Positions 11,653 to 21,989 of a stretch of 64,000 nt of DNA are shown here, in pieces; the stretch's first letter is position 1, and each line of letters opens with the position of its first letter. Source of the DNA: Bufo bufo (taxonomy: Eukaryota; Chordata; Amphibia; Anura; Bufonidae); assembly GCF_905171765.1 (NCBI RefSeq), contig NC_053392.1:340969010-341033009 (forward strand), given 5' to 3'. The translations under genes and the position numbers were made by a program. The notes under the pieces were generated by a model. That model was not told the DNA's origin. It saw nothing but the letters and a program-made list of their open reading frames with translations, and did not search any database.

Positions 11653-11998
11653 GTCTAAAAGATACTGGGTTAATAAGCTCAATAATATTGTATGGTCCAA
11701 TGAAACGCGGCGAGAATTTCTTAGAACATTTCAAAGCAAGATTTTTAGTCGACAACCACACCTTATCGCCGAGTACAAAATTTACCCCCTTGGAACGTCT
11801 CTTATTGGCATGTTTACACTGGGTTTCCTGGACCTTTTCCAGGTTCAATTGAACCTGTGCCCAGACTGTGCACAGTCTAGAGGTAAAAGAATCTGCCTGC
11901 GGGTTCTCAGGGACCCCATGCAGACGTACCACATGTTCAATGAACAAGGATGCTAAGGTCTTTGCATCAGGGAGCTTACTTAAAGGAACAAAGTGCAC
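11612..11998 (-). pseudogene. pol: Chromovirus integrase, C-terminal part
   Basis: Contains HFVPLSKLPDAKTLASLF followed by a jump (a deletion after PENPQ) into the GPY-like C-terminal region (DKVWLSTKNL, FIGPYNIIELINPVSFRL). Comparison with the plus-strand copy shows that the segment with the second catalytic Asp and the Glu is missing here, so integrase is inactive. It follows the solo LTR at 12000-12648. Confidence 0.8.
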
Positions 11999-11999
11999 C

Positions 12000-12648
12000 T
12001 GTCACGACTGTGACTGATCCAGACAGGTCTGGGAGGAGAAGGTCGCAGCGACTTGCTACTCGCGATAGCTTGTGAGTTTGCTCCGTGGTTCAGGGTATGT
12101 CATCTGGGTTTTGCCTTGTGAACCTTTTTGTCCTGACTGGGAGTTTGTAGGCATCCTTCTCAGGTGAGTCCTGTCTGCCACTCCCAGCTACTATATTAGT
12201 TTCACTTTCACTTGCAGTCATTGCCAGATATAGTCCTTACTTCCAGTGCTACTCTGACCTTGGAAGGAGATCGTTTGATGGTGTTGCTGTGGAGCTCTTG
12301 TCCGGCGTGGACTGTCGTGTTTGGGATCGCCTTCTCTGCTCGTGACTGGATAAGTCTATCTCTGCTGTTGTTTGTTTGTAGCTGTCTTCCCCTGTTGTTT
12401 TCCTAGACGTGAGTGATGGTGACTAGCGCTCCCATCGGCCTTTCCCCAGTCCAGTCTTGTTAGGGCGACTGAGGGTTTAGGCATCCTGCTCGCCGCACGG
12501 GTTCACACCCCGTCTAGGGTATCAGGGCAGACAGGTGCCAGCTTAGGGTTAGTCAGGGGTGGCCATTCTATTTCCCATCCGTAGATAAGGGTCCCCCTTC
12601 CCCTCCGTCTGGTGCGACACGACTGCTGCTGGGATAGCGGTCGTGACA
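12000..12648 (+). mobile_element. Solo LTR (family E), complete
   Basis: 649 bp, TGTCACGAC...GTCGTGACA, with GCACC at 11995-11999 and 12649-12653. The 64-codon open frame inside it is not considered a gene. It is inserted within the chromovirus integrase core. Confidence 0.9.
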
Positions 12649-12707
12649 GCACCATCTTGCTAAAATGGTCAACCACTACCCACACCACTGACTTCCCCTC
12701 AGAGAGG

Positions 12708-13406
12708 AAAAAATTCACAGCTAAGACGATATCCCGTCAGAGGGAGTAATGATTACGGGTGGTATGTATATATTATTATTTAGTCACAGGGTACCTCCTG
12801 TTATAAAACGTAGCCTTTAATGTTGATTACATATAAAATAAACTCCCACAAACAAACAAAACACAGAAAAAAGAAAAGAAAGCAACACATCAGGGGTGGA
12901 TGTATACTACATATATGTTCCTGTTCCTCAGTGAATGCTTGAGGACACTGGGATCTGGGCAGGTTGGTCGTATATTGATTAGGGCCTATCCCTAGATTTG
13001 GCCCTATACTGCATGTGCCCTGCCTAAAAACAGAATAGCCGCCCCGATAGGGGCTATCCCGTGTTCAGGAACCTCCTGAAATGCCCTAGACTGACCCTCT
13101 TATAGGATTGTGGGCAGAGCCTTATTGGATGCCCAATTGATGATGGCCTAGTCTAGGTACAAAAAATAGCAAAGCTTCCGTACAAGGAGCAGTAGAGCAC
13201 CACAGCTATAGATGAACTGTGTGTTGATCAACAAATGCTCTATACAATGTGTTGTCTAAATGATACAAGAGAATGATGATATCCAAAATATACGGTTATC
13301 TATGTACATATTTTCCAACGCTGCTGAGTACATATATTTATATCGTTCACAGTACAGCTGTCTAATAAGATACCAAACACATTATTGGTATAGATGTTAT
13401 AGGTGC
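12708..13406. mobile_element. Unclassified 0.7-kb insertion with 11-bp target duplication
   Basis: CCTCAGAGAGG occurs at 12697-12707 and 13407-13417, and the integrase frame resumes across it. The insert has no TG...CA or clear inverted ends and no coding frame. An 11-bp duplication fits a target-primed retro-insertion better than an LTR or DNA transposon. Confidence 0.55.
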
Positions 13407-14244
13407 CTCAGAGAGGGGCAGATCAGAAATAAAATCCATGGAGATGTGAGACCACTGCTTACAGGGAATGGGTAGTGGTTGTAGTTCACCAGCAGGATGT
13501 GTTCTTGGGGTCTTAGATGGGGCACAAACATCGCAAGCTAAAACATAAGACCATACATCTTTAGACAAAGTGGGCCACCAGAAAGACCTCAGCAGCAATT
13601 CCTTAGTGGCAGCAATACATGGATGACCACAGAGCACGGAGTCATGACATTCACCCAATAATTGAACACGAAAGAATTCAGGAACAAACAACTTATCGGC
13701 CGGTGTTTGTGGAGGAGCAAGTTGCTGAGCCTGTTGAATCTCAGAGGAAATATCCGCAGAAACTGCTGCCACAAAGATGTTTGCCGGCAAGATGGGTTCC
13801 GGGGGAAAATCAGGAGGTTGGAAGGCATTAAATCTCCGGGACAAGGCATCTGCCTTAACATTTTTACTTCCTGGTCTGAAAGTAACAGGAAAGTTAAAAT
13901 GAGTAAAAAAACAGGGCCCATCTGGCTTGTCTAGGATTAAGGCGTTTGGCCGCCTCAAGAAACACTAAGTTCTTATGATCAGTGAGAACAGTAATATGGT
14001 GTCTAGCCCCTTCTAAAAACTGCCTCCGCTCCTCAAATGCCCATTTAATGGCCAGTAACTCGCAGTTTCCAATATCGTAATTTCTCTCAGAAGGAGAGAA
14101 CTTGCGAGAAAAGAAGGCGCATGGCCTTAAATTAGTGAGGTTAGAGGACCCCTGTGAAAGGACGGCCCCCACACCATCCTCTGAGGCATCAGCCTCCACC
14201 ACAAAAGGTTCCTTGGTATCGGGCTGAACCAGGACTGGAGCCAT
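13362..14244 (-). pseudogene. pol: Chromovirus RNase H and integrase N-terminal part
   Basis: The RNase H part (14244 onward) shows [27 protein letters not shown] and KADALSRR. The integrase zinc-binding region follows (CHDSVLCGHP, SACDVC-like ACDVCAPSK) and then the first catalytic Asp region SMDFISDLP. A frame change near 13920 separates the two frames. The frame is then broken by the 12708-13406 insertion. Confidence 0.85.
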
Positions 14245-14249
14245 TTGGA

Positions 14250-15420
14250 AAAAAAATTTAGGGTATCAAAGGCTCGACAGGCCTCCAACGACCAGTTGAC
14301 CAGATCCGAACCTTTTTTAGTTAGATCCGTGAGGGGTTTGGCAATAACAGAAAAATTCTTTATGAATTTACGGTAAAAATTGGTGAATCCAAAAAAACGT
14401 TGGAGTGCCTTTAAGGAGGATGGTCTTACCCAGTCTTGGATAGCCTAAACCTTACTGGGATCCATTGTAAATGAATGAGGAGTAAGAATATTGCCAAGAT
14501 AGGGGATCTCTTGAACTCCAAATACACATTTCTCTAATTTAACAGACAAATGGTTCTCCCTGAGGATTTTAAGAACCAGTCTGATGTGAGACACATGAGA
14601 ATCCCAGTCAGGTGAAAAGACAAGAATATCATCGAGATAAACAATTATAACTTTGCCAATAAGTTCTCTAAAAATATCATTCATGAAATTCTGAAACACA
14701 GCTGGGGCATTGCAAAGACCGAATGGCATAACCAGATACTCAAAGTGTCCCTCAGGAGTATTAAAAGCAGTTTTCCACTCATCTCCCTCCTTAATACGAA
14801 CTAGGTTATAAGTTCATCTCAAATCAAATTTAGAAAACCAAGAAGTACCCAAAATCTGGTTAAACAAATCAGGAATCAACGGGATGGAATACTGATTCCT
14901 AATAGTAATTTCATTCAAATTTCTGTAGTCAATACAGGGCCTGAGGTGGAGGGCCTAATATGTTCCTTCTTGAGACTCTCCTGGATGTAGTCTTTCATGG
15001 AATTGCGCTCAGGACCGGACAGATTATAAATCCGTCCTTTAGGAAATTTGGACTCAGGTATCAAGTCAATAACACAGTCATAAGACCTATGGGGAGGGAG
15101 AGCATCTGTCTCATTGGTGGAAAAAACATCAGAATAATTAGCAATAAAATTAGGAATATCTGATGAGACCCCAGCTTGAACTACAGTTAAGCAAGAATTA
15201 CAGTTAGGCCCCCCTCTCTCTAACTCGCCTAAACTCCAGTTAATGACCGGATTGTGTTGCTGAAGCCAGGGCATACCAAGGACTACCTGAACTGGAAGAT
15301 TCTCTAAAACAAAGAAGGAACATTTCTCAGAGTGGCAGATCCCTACAGATAGGGTAATCTCCGGAGTACGGAGTTTTACTGTGCCCCCTAGCAGGGGGGG
15401 TAGAATCGATGGCGACAACC
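14250..15420 (-). pseudogene. pol: Chromovirus protease C-terminus and reverse transcriptase
   Basis: 15418-14915 covers the end of the protease domain and the linker into RT (VLGMPWLQQHNP, FPKGRIYNLSGPERNSMKDYI). The finger region is shifted and shortened near 14915. 14729-14445 shows the palm: MPFGLCNAPAVFQNFMND and the catalytic box VYLDDILVFS. The copy is clearly defective, with frame changes near 14.9 and 14.45 kb. Confidence 0.85.
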
Positions 15421-16463
15421 TGGATCGGGGTGGGTAATTCTAGTATAGGAATTCCCATCTGATCAACGAATTTGTAATCAATAAAACTAAAAGCTAACCC
15501 TAAATCCACAAAGGCATTTCCTGAACCCTTTAAGACCCCAAAGGTAATAGAAACCGGCAGCAATAGTTTACTTCTTACCACCTCCGGGAGTACCTTGTCC
15601 TTGAATCCCTCAGACTTGGATGATTTTCCAGAAGGCGGAGCTTTAGGACACTGACGGATCCAGTGTTCGGGATCCCCACAATAAAAACAAGAGCCGCGAC
15701 GATGACGTAGTTCTCTTCGCATCATCCTGAGTTGCATGGGCTCGTCCAAGTGGGCTTCCATCCTGCGTTCAAGGGGGGGGGAGTCTCAAGTTGAAGAAGG
15801 GTATGAGGAGAAAACAAATGCTCCCGCTGTCTCTCTCTGATCCGTCTATCTAGTCTGATGGCTAGCGTCATGGTCTCCTCTAAAGAGTCAGAACTGGGGA
15901 AAACAAACCAACATATCCTTTAACTTTTCAGTCAAGCCTGCCCTAAATTGACATTTGAGCGCTGGTTCGTTCCAGCCCGAAGGAATGCACCACTTGCGAA
16001 ACTGCGTACAATAATCCTCCACGGGACGATTTCTCTGAGTGAGGGCCTTAAGATTGGATTCTGCCACAGAGGCTCGGTCAGGTTCATCATAAAGAACCCC
16101 TAACGCCTGGAAAAAGAGGTCCACAGAGCTAAGACGAGGGGAATCTGGTGGTAAAGAAAAGGCCCATTCCTAGGGGTCCCCTTGAAGCAAGGAAATGAAA
16201 ATAACAACCCTCTGTGGGTCAGGGCCGGAGGAGTGGGGTTGTAGTCGAAAATAAAGTTTACAGCTTTCCTTGAAAGCTAAAAAACTTCGGCGGTCACCCG
16301 AAAACCGATCGGGCAATTTAATGTGAGGTTCCACCTGAACGGTGGCAGGAACAAGAATAGGGGGAGTTCGGACGGTCTCCTGAACTTGTAGTCTCTCCCA
16401 AAGTTCCTGTACTATTTGAGCAAGACCCTGCACATGTTCGGTGAGGCTCTGTATAGGGTCCAT
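15327..16463 (-). pseudogene. gag: Chromovirus Gag and start of protease
   Basis: Gag opens at MDPIQSLTEHVQGLAQIVQE, 23 bp inside the LTR. It continues through a capsid-like region (RFSGDRRSFLAFKESCKLYF, ALGVLYDEPDRA) and ends with one CCHC knuckle, CFYCGDPEHWIRQC (C-x2-C-x4-H-x4-C). The following residues run without a break into the protease (FVDLGLAFSFID, where the expected DSG has become DLG). In this copy gag and pol are thus one frame at the junction, unlike the plus-strand copy. Several frame breaks occur (near 16180, 15890 and 15770). Confidence 0.85.
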
Positions 16464-16485
16464 GCTGAATTTTGGCCTGTGATTT

Positions 16486-17167
16486 TGTCACGGGTAGAGT
16501 CACACGAATTAAGAGTGGAGGTACACCCCCTGAGCTGCCATCCGGTCCCCTGTCTCTGCCTACTTGCACCACCCGCCCTAGGTGACGGAGCGCAACTGGG
16601 CAACAGTCCCTAACCTACTAAGTGCAAGCAGAGAGAAACTGAGAAGTTGCAATAAGCAGACAAGAGGTAGAACAAAAACGGAAGGCGAGGCGGGTCAACT
16701 AGCCGAGCCGAGGTCAGTCCAGGAGGTCACGTCAGAACAAGGGAAGAGGCAAAAACAAATCCGTAAACAAGCCGAGGTCAAATTCCGAGAGGTAGCGTCA
16801 AGGTACAGGGAGAAGGCAGAAGAGGTGTCAAGAGGCGGATCGAGGTTCAATTCCAGAGGTAGCTTAATAACAATAAAGTACACAGCCTATAGGACGAAAA
16901 TCACAGGCAACCTGTAGCCAGCAGGCCGCCTGTATTTTTAGTGGGGAGTGAGGGTCATGTGACGTGGCCAGCGTCACATGACCGACAGACAGACAAGTCG
17001 AGCGCCGAGTGATCAGCTCGGTGCTCAAGGCAGACCTAGGAGCAGGAAGCCTCCCAGCTAACAAATCGGCCCTGGGAACGATGCCAAACACAGATCCTCG
17101 CTCCCGAAGCTAAGCAGCAGGTCTGCGGCTGATGGGAGACCGAGTGCGCATTCAGCGCCCCATTACA
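16486..17167 (-). repeat. Chromovirus 5' LTR
   Basis: 682 bp, TGTAATGGGG...CCCGTGACA on the minus strand. The TATA region reads CTAAAAATACAGG here instead of CTATAAATACAGG, so this promoter copy is mutated. It is followed by the CAGCC duplication. Confidence 0.9.
17096..17150 (+). other. 5S-rRNA-like A and C box sequence inside the LTR
   Basis: CCCGAAGCTAAGCAG and, 10 bases on, GATGGGAGACCGAG match the order of the 5S rRNA internal control boxes (GAAGCTAAGCAGG and GATGGGAGACCG), with shortened spacing. The same block is at about 4781-4835 and 8520-8574. A more diverged version lies in the LTRs at 57850 and 62719. It is antisense to the retroelement. Confidence 0.5.
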
Positions 17168-17172
17168 CAGCC

Positions 17173-17839
17173 TCCTTCCTACAGACTATGGACCTAGAAC
17201 TATGGAGACGCCCCTCAGACCTTTTGGGGTTACAAGGAACTATGAACCCTGATTTATGTGTGGAATTTATATGCCACATATTTCCAATTGCCCATTAAAA
17301 AGGCATGGTGTGGATTCAGCAACACAAAAAGGATTATATCTGCACTGAGACTCCCACTGATTGTGTTAGTGATGGGATTAGGATAGCTGATTATAGGAGC
17401 AGCCGACTCCTAGATGAGTAGATCACCCTATGATACACTCAGGAGATAATCCCATCACATGTGTCTCCTCTCTCCCTATTCATTCATTATGGAGGGGGTG
17501 AAGATGTCTGTTTGCATGTTGTTCATGGTTGATTGCGTTATGTTGTTAGACTTCTTGAACTGTATATATACTGAGTTGATCTTTAATAAAGAGAGTTCCT
17601 GTTTTACCCTTCATCATGATGAGGCTGGTGTTTGGGTAACTGATCAACAATGGGAATTGCTATACGCTGAAGATTTGCTATACTCCTCTGGCTATAACTA
17701 CTAGCTCTTGTAAGAGCTGTTCCTGTTCCTTGTTCCTGTGGTGGTTTTGGTGTAGAGCTGAGTGCTTGGAATCCTCGGGAAGCGCTAGGAGCATCCATCA
17801 ACGGAGGTACCCGGTCGGGGTGTCAGGAGATCCGTTACA
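17173..17839 (+). repeat. Element C 3' LTR, remainder
   Basis: Resumes after the second CAGCC (17168-17172) and ends GATCCGTTACA. It is followed at 17840 by the right arm of the T2-type MITE. Confidence 0.85.
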
Positions 17840-17910
17840 AAAGGTATTTGGGAATAGATTTATAATAGGATAATATTGAAGTATTTTCATTTAATTCCTG
17901 GAAAACTCCT

Positions 17911-20149
17911 TTAACCACTTCCCGACTGCCCATTGACTATAAACGTCCTGGGCAGACGTTTTAGAACGTCTATTCAGAGATTGCAGCTGCTGTGTCGGGG
18001 GCCCACTGTCAGTTATAGCAGGGCACCCCAGAGAGAAAGCAGGGACAGTTTCTGTGTGTCCCTGCCTTCTATATCGCTATATACACAGCGCTGAATAAGC
18101 GCTGTGTATACAGCAAGTAAGAGATGTGCCACTTCCTGTCCCGGCCCGGTGGTCATGTGAACGCCGGGGCTGCGGGAGTGCAAGAGCTGTCGGATCTTCC
18201 ACAGACAACAATCAGCCCTGCGCTAAGGCTGTACAGCGCTGTATAATGCTGTAAAGCTCCTCTGGGAGGTGTATTTTCCCTGTAACAGCACCAGTTATAG
18301 GAGAAATCAATAGTGAAAAAAAAAAAAAGTAAAGTTAAATGTCTTCCAGAGGTCTTGTATGAACTTATGGAGGACACAAAGTGTAAAAAAAAAAAAAATA
18401 ATAATAGTGTTTTATAAAAAAAAATTAAATAAATAAAGTTTCACATGTAAAAAAAAATCCCACCTCCAATTAAGCCATTTAAAAAATGTTAAGAATAGAA
18501 AAAAAACATAAAAATAAAATAGACATATTTGGTACCATCGCACCCATAATGACCTGCTCTATATAAATAACACATGATCTACCCCATCAGGTGAATGCCG
18601 TAAAAAATTTAATTAAATAAAGTAAACCTTACATCAAAAACAGATTTTTTATTTACCTCACTTCCCAAAAGACATAATGTTAAATTGATCAAAAAGGCAT
18701 ATGTACCCCAAAATGGTAGCAATAAAAATATCATCTTATCCTGCAAAAAAAGAGCCCCCACACAAGACCAAAGCTAGAGAAATAAAAAAAAAATATGGCT
18801 CTAAGAAAATATTATTATTGCTCTTAATGTGTAAAATGTTAAAAAATAAATAATAAATAGACATATTTGGTATTGCCACATCCGTAATAACTGGCTCTAC
18901 TAAAATATCACATTTTCTAACCCACCAAGTGAATGGCGTAAAAAAAAAAGTCACAAATTGACTTCATAATCAAACTGGTCCTTAAAAAACGTTGATTTTG
19001 GAAATGTTCTTAAAAATTGCAAAAACTGCTTCTAAAATTCTAAACCTTCTAACGTCCTAACAAAGTAAAATAATATTATTAAAATGATGCCAACATAAAG
19101 TAGACATATGGTAAATGTTTCTTTAGAGTCTGCCACTGAGGAAGGGGAGAGCCATGCCCGAAACAGGTCTGGTTAAAACTATGATTCAAACATAAATTTC
19201 ACCCCGAAAGAACAGACTTTATTCTGATCAAAAACAGTGCACTGTTAATTCTACAAATAAACAATCATCGCCTAAAACAATTGAGGATTTGTCCTGCCTG
19301 CTTGAACGTCAGTTCCGTGAGTACCACCCACATGGTGAATCAACCTCCAACCAAACGCGGGACGCTGGTCTGTAGTTGGTCTTAGAAGGTACCACGGGAA
19401 TCAACGAGCAGTTCGGGATAAATAAAGGTAAGCCTACGAGGTGGGTTATCAGTGCCAGCATAAAAGGATTGTGCTGACCGGTGAATATATTCCTCACAAC
19501 TTGATATAAACGAATTGCCATATTTGGCTCTATCACTGCAGTGAGACATTTTGAATTACATTGTTGCAACAAAGGACACCAAATTGCGATTTCAGATTTA
19601 CATTACAATTCAAGTAGCAGATCTATTTTTGCCATGCCTCAGAACGCCTAACCAATTAATCTAGCAATCTGCTAGTGACCTATTTTGAGCCACTATACAA
19701 TTTTTATGTAATTGTGTGTAATTTGTTTATAGCTAATATTTTATATTTTTTATATTTTAACATATTGTGTTTGTATTAAACATATTGTGGTCCAGACTTT
19801 GGCCATAGTGTCCGATATGTAAAGTGTGCCAGTCTTCCATTGCAAGTTATATGGTGAATGTTAATTAATGAGTACTTTATGAGGTATCACTCTCTATCTT
19901 AAAAGCAGAGAGATTCAAATTTTTCCAATTTTCGGTAACTTTTGATTTTTTTTTATAAATAAAGGTAAAATATATTGACTCAAATTTACCATTAACATGA
20001 TGTACAATGTGTCACGAGAAAACAATCTCTGAATGGCTTGGATAAGTAAAAGCATTTCCTAGTTATTACCACCTAATGTGACACATCAGATTTGCAAAAT
20101 TAGGCCTAGTCAGGAAAGGGGGCAAATGGCCCGGTCTGGAATTGGTTAA
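17911..20149. mobile_element. TTAA-flanked non-coding repeat
   Basis: The left end TTAACCACTTCCCGACTGCC and the inverse of the right end (TTAACCAATTCCAGACCGGG) are similar, and both include TTAA. The interior is A/T-rich with poly(A) tracts and has no coding frame. It shares its left TTAA with the end of the T2-type MITE. TTAA targeting fits piggyBac or Kolobok; I cannot choose between them. Confidence 0.5.
19133..19173 (+). ncRNA. Hammerhead-like motif, weaker candidate
   Basis: CCA-CTGAGGA (19133-19142), a G/C-rich stem II (GGG with CCC), CGAAAC, then a short stem III (AC-AG-GT), C, and TGG, which pairs with CCA for the base of stem I. The outer stem I is not evident. It probably marks a retro-insertion within the TTAA repeat whose borders I could not fix. 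Confidence 0.4.
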
Positions 20150-20224
20150 ACGATAGACAAGTGGCCTTTTCCAGTTCTCAACTAACCATGTTCACTGTGC
20201 ATTTGTCTTTGCTATTGGTTACAA

Positions 20225-20440
20225 CTAGTGATGAACGAAGTATCACTGAAATTTGATTTGGCTGCTTCATCACATTTTATAAAAATATTTGCTTTGTGAC
20301 AAATTACTTTGTCACAAAACGCATTTCTTTGGAAGTAGTGGGTGCAATGACAGGGAGTGGCGTTTGCACTGCCCCCCATCATTGTACCCCTCAGATGCCG
20401 TGTTCATAGCTGATTGCAGCATCTGGTAGCAATATTACAG
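20225..20440 (+). repeat. Interspersed repeat matching 2410-2590
   Basis: Starts near CTAGTGATGAACG and includes GATTTGGCTGCTTC, GGGTGCAATGACAGGGAG and CCTCAGATGC. These motifs occur in inverse orientation at 2.4-2.6 kb. The AGTGATG start resembles hAT ends elsewhere in the window. Confidence 0.5.
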
Positions 20441-20703
20441 TGTAAAATGAAAAAAAAAAAATAATGAACAAAGTCATAGTTACCCTCATCCATTTGATCA
20501 CAAAGAGCCGGCCTCCCCCATCTTGAGTGAATATCTAGCTCAAAATCTCACACGGCCCTTGATGATGTCATCACGTCGGTCAGCGTGGGAGTCATGACTT
20601 TTTGAGTTTTTTATTGTTATATATTTATTTTTCAGTTAGGTCCTTGAAAATAGTATCAGATGTTTAATAAATTAATAAAAATTGTCCATAAAACAACCCT
20701 TTA

Positions 20704-20991
20704 GAGTCCATTCACAGGTCCGCAAATGGGTCCGCATCCGTTCCGTTCCACATTCTGTATGGGGCCGGAAGAGATGCGAAGAGCACACTATGTGCTCTCC
20801 GCATCCGCATTTCCGGAGCATGGCCCCGAACTTCCGGGCTTCGGCCCCGAACTTCCGGGCCGCGGCTTCGCAAAAAAATAGAACATGTCCTATTCTTGTC
20901 CGCAATTGCGGACAAGAATAGGCAGTTCTATGGGGGTGCCAGCCGGTTGTATTGCGGATCCACAATACACCACGGACGTGTGATTGGACCC
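20704..20991. mobile_element. Harbinger-like MITE, TTA target
   Basis: Flanked by TTA (20701-20703 and 20992-20994). Ends are GAGTCCATTCACAGGTCCG and the inverse of CGGACGTGTGATTGGACCC. The interior is palindromic (GTCCGCAATTGCGGAC). The 3-bp TWA target is typical of PIF/Harbinger. Confidence 0.7.
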
Positions 20992-20994
20992 TTA

Positions 20995-21695
20995 ATGAGC
21001 AATTTTGGAGATGAGAACCATGAAAACCATGCCATTTTGTGAGGTTTTTATGTGATGAGTTGATCATTTAACTTTATGAATGATTTTTGGTTTTCCCCTA
21101 CTGTTTTATTAACTGCTATTCACTAGTGACTAAAAACTAAGGAGCAGTCTTGATAGCGCCTACACCACCGAAGGAGACATTTAATTTATAAAAAGGTTCA
21201 GGCTTCTTTATAAAAAGTCTGAATGGCATGTAAAAATTCGCAAAACTGGGTTTTGCCACTTCTGAACGCCAGAAAACTGGCATTGGGGAAATGATAACCC
21301 CCCCCCCCCCCCCCCCAAAATATATTTACAGCATCTATGTGAAAACATATATGTAAATGGTTTCATGGCATACAAACTTAGCATTATTTTCCTTAATAAC
21401 ACTCAAGCACAAATGATACAAAGACGCAATCCCTAACTTTTCAGTCTTGAACAATTCCTATACTTAGTGCTAAGGGTACACAATGATGAACAAGAGCTGC
21501 TTCAGCAAAAACGATTGTAGAGAGATAATTTGTTAGTGGAAACCTCCTGGGATCACCACACTCAGAAAGATAAGTGAAGCTCGAAAGTAAGATCTACAGT
21601 GAAATCAATTTCTATGAACAAGCAAAGCAATGAAGTAATACCCTGCCAAAAGGCATCCAGTAGCCAAAAAAAGCAATAAGTGAAGCAATAAATTA
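20995..21695. other. Unassigned, with an 18-bp C run
   Basis: No coding region or terminal repeats recognised. A C homopolymer lies at about 21299-21316. Confidence 0.4.
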
Positions 21696-21986
21696 GGCTA
21701 GTTTCACACTAGCATTATAATCACCCAGCAGGCTTTTTCAGCAGAGAAACCATGTGCCGAAATTCATTGTATCCAGCATAGCCGGATACTGCCTGCACCA
21801 CCGGAGCCCATTACTTCCGCCACTAATGCCGAAAATAGGTCAGATCCCCTCCTGGTCCCATTTATAGTAAATGGGGTCCAGCGGAGAAAGGTAGTATCCA
21901 GCTATGTCAGAAACTATTAAATCCGGCAGGCCTTTTCTCTGCCAGAACAGCCTGATGGATGATTTTATACTAATGTGAAACTAGCC
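21696..21986. mobile_element. Harbinger-like MITE, TTA target
   Basis: GGCTAGTTTCACACTAGCAT at the left and its inverse (ending GTGAAACTAGCC) at the right, flanked by TTA at 21693-21695 and 21987-21989. 291 bp, non-coding. Confidence 0.8.
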
Positions 21987-21989
21987 TTA

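Larger units (their letters stand above)
7196..17167 (-). mobile_element. Ty3 chromovirus provirus, degraded and multiply interrupted
   Basis: Minus-strand LTR retrotransposon flanked by a CAGCC target duplication (7191-7195 and 17168-17172). The 5' LTR is 16486-17167 and the 3' LTR 7196-8594. Gag, protease, RT, RNase H, integrase and chromodomain follow in normal Ty3 order from 16463 down to about 8600. It is the same family as the element at 57850-63410. Insertions inside it are 7360-8166, 8710-10966 (holding 8895-10497), 11189-11652, 12000-12648 and 12708-13406. Stops and frame changes are frequent, so it is old relative to the plus-strand copy. Domain makeup suggests the vertebrate sushi/Hsr1-like chromoviruses. 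Confidence 0.9.
3802..17839 (+). mobile_element. Gag-only LTR retrotransposon (element C), itself interrupted
   Basis: Plus-strand LTR element. The 5' LTR is ~3802-5510, rearranged. The internal region is 5511-7142, and the 3' LTR is 7143-7195 plus 17173-17839, split by a minus-strand chromovirus. After the 5' LTR comes GTGGTGGCAGCAGTGGGATC, the likely primer-binding area. A purine run (GGGAGGGGAGAAA) precedes the 3' LTR, which begins TGTGACGG; both LTRs end GATCCGTTACA. No protease, RT or integrase is visible, so the element looks non-autonomous. The first ~30 bp of the 5' LTR are missing and no clean target duplication remains, so its left end was altered after insertion. Confidence 0.75.
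3395..17914. mobile_element. T2/Kolobok-type MITE, split by a 14-kb insertion nest
   Basis: The left end is TTAAAGGGATTCTCTGGGAA (3395) and the right end is its imperfect inverse, TTCCTGGAAAACTCCTTTAA (17895-17914). The match continues inward: the segment up to CCCAAATACCTTTC near 3475 pairs with 17840-17895. A second inverted pair, AGGAGAAATAAAATGG (about 3511) with its inverse near 3768, belongs to the same element. The ends fit the TTAAAGGRR consensus known for Xenopus T2 MITEs, which duplicate TTAA. Everything from about 3802 to 17839 is inserted in its right arm. Confidence 0.7.

Noticed and set aside
17096..17150. A functional 5S rRNA gene
   Set aside because: Only the two control boxes are similar and the spacing is short. 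The rest does not match, and the block is repeated as part of an LTR.
20672..21067. 131-codon minus-strand frame and 79-codon plus-strand frame
   Set aside because: Both lie in the palindromic MITE at 20704-20991, and the Cys/Arg-rich peptide comes from repeats of CTTCCGGGC-like sequence.
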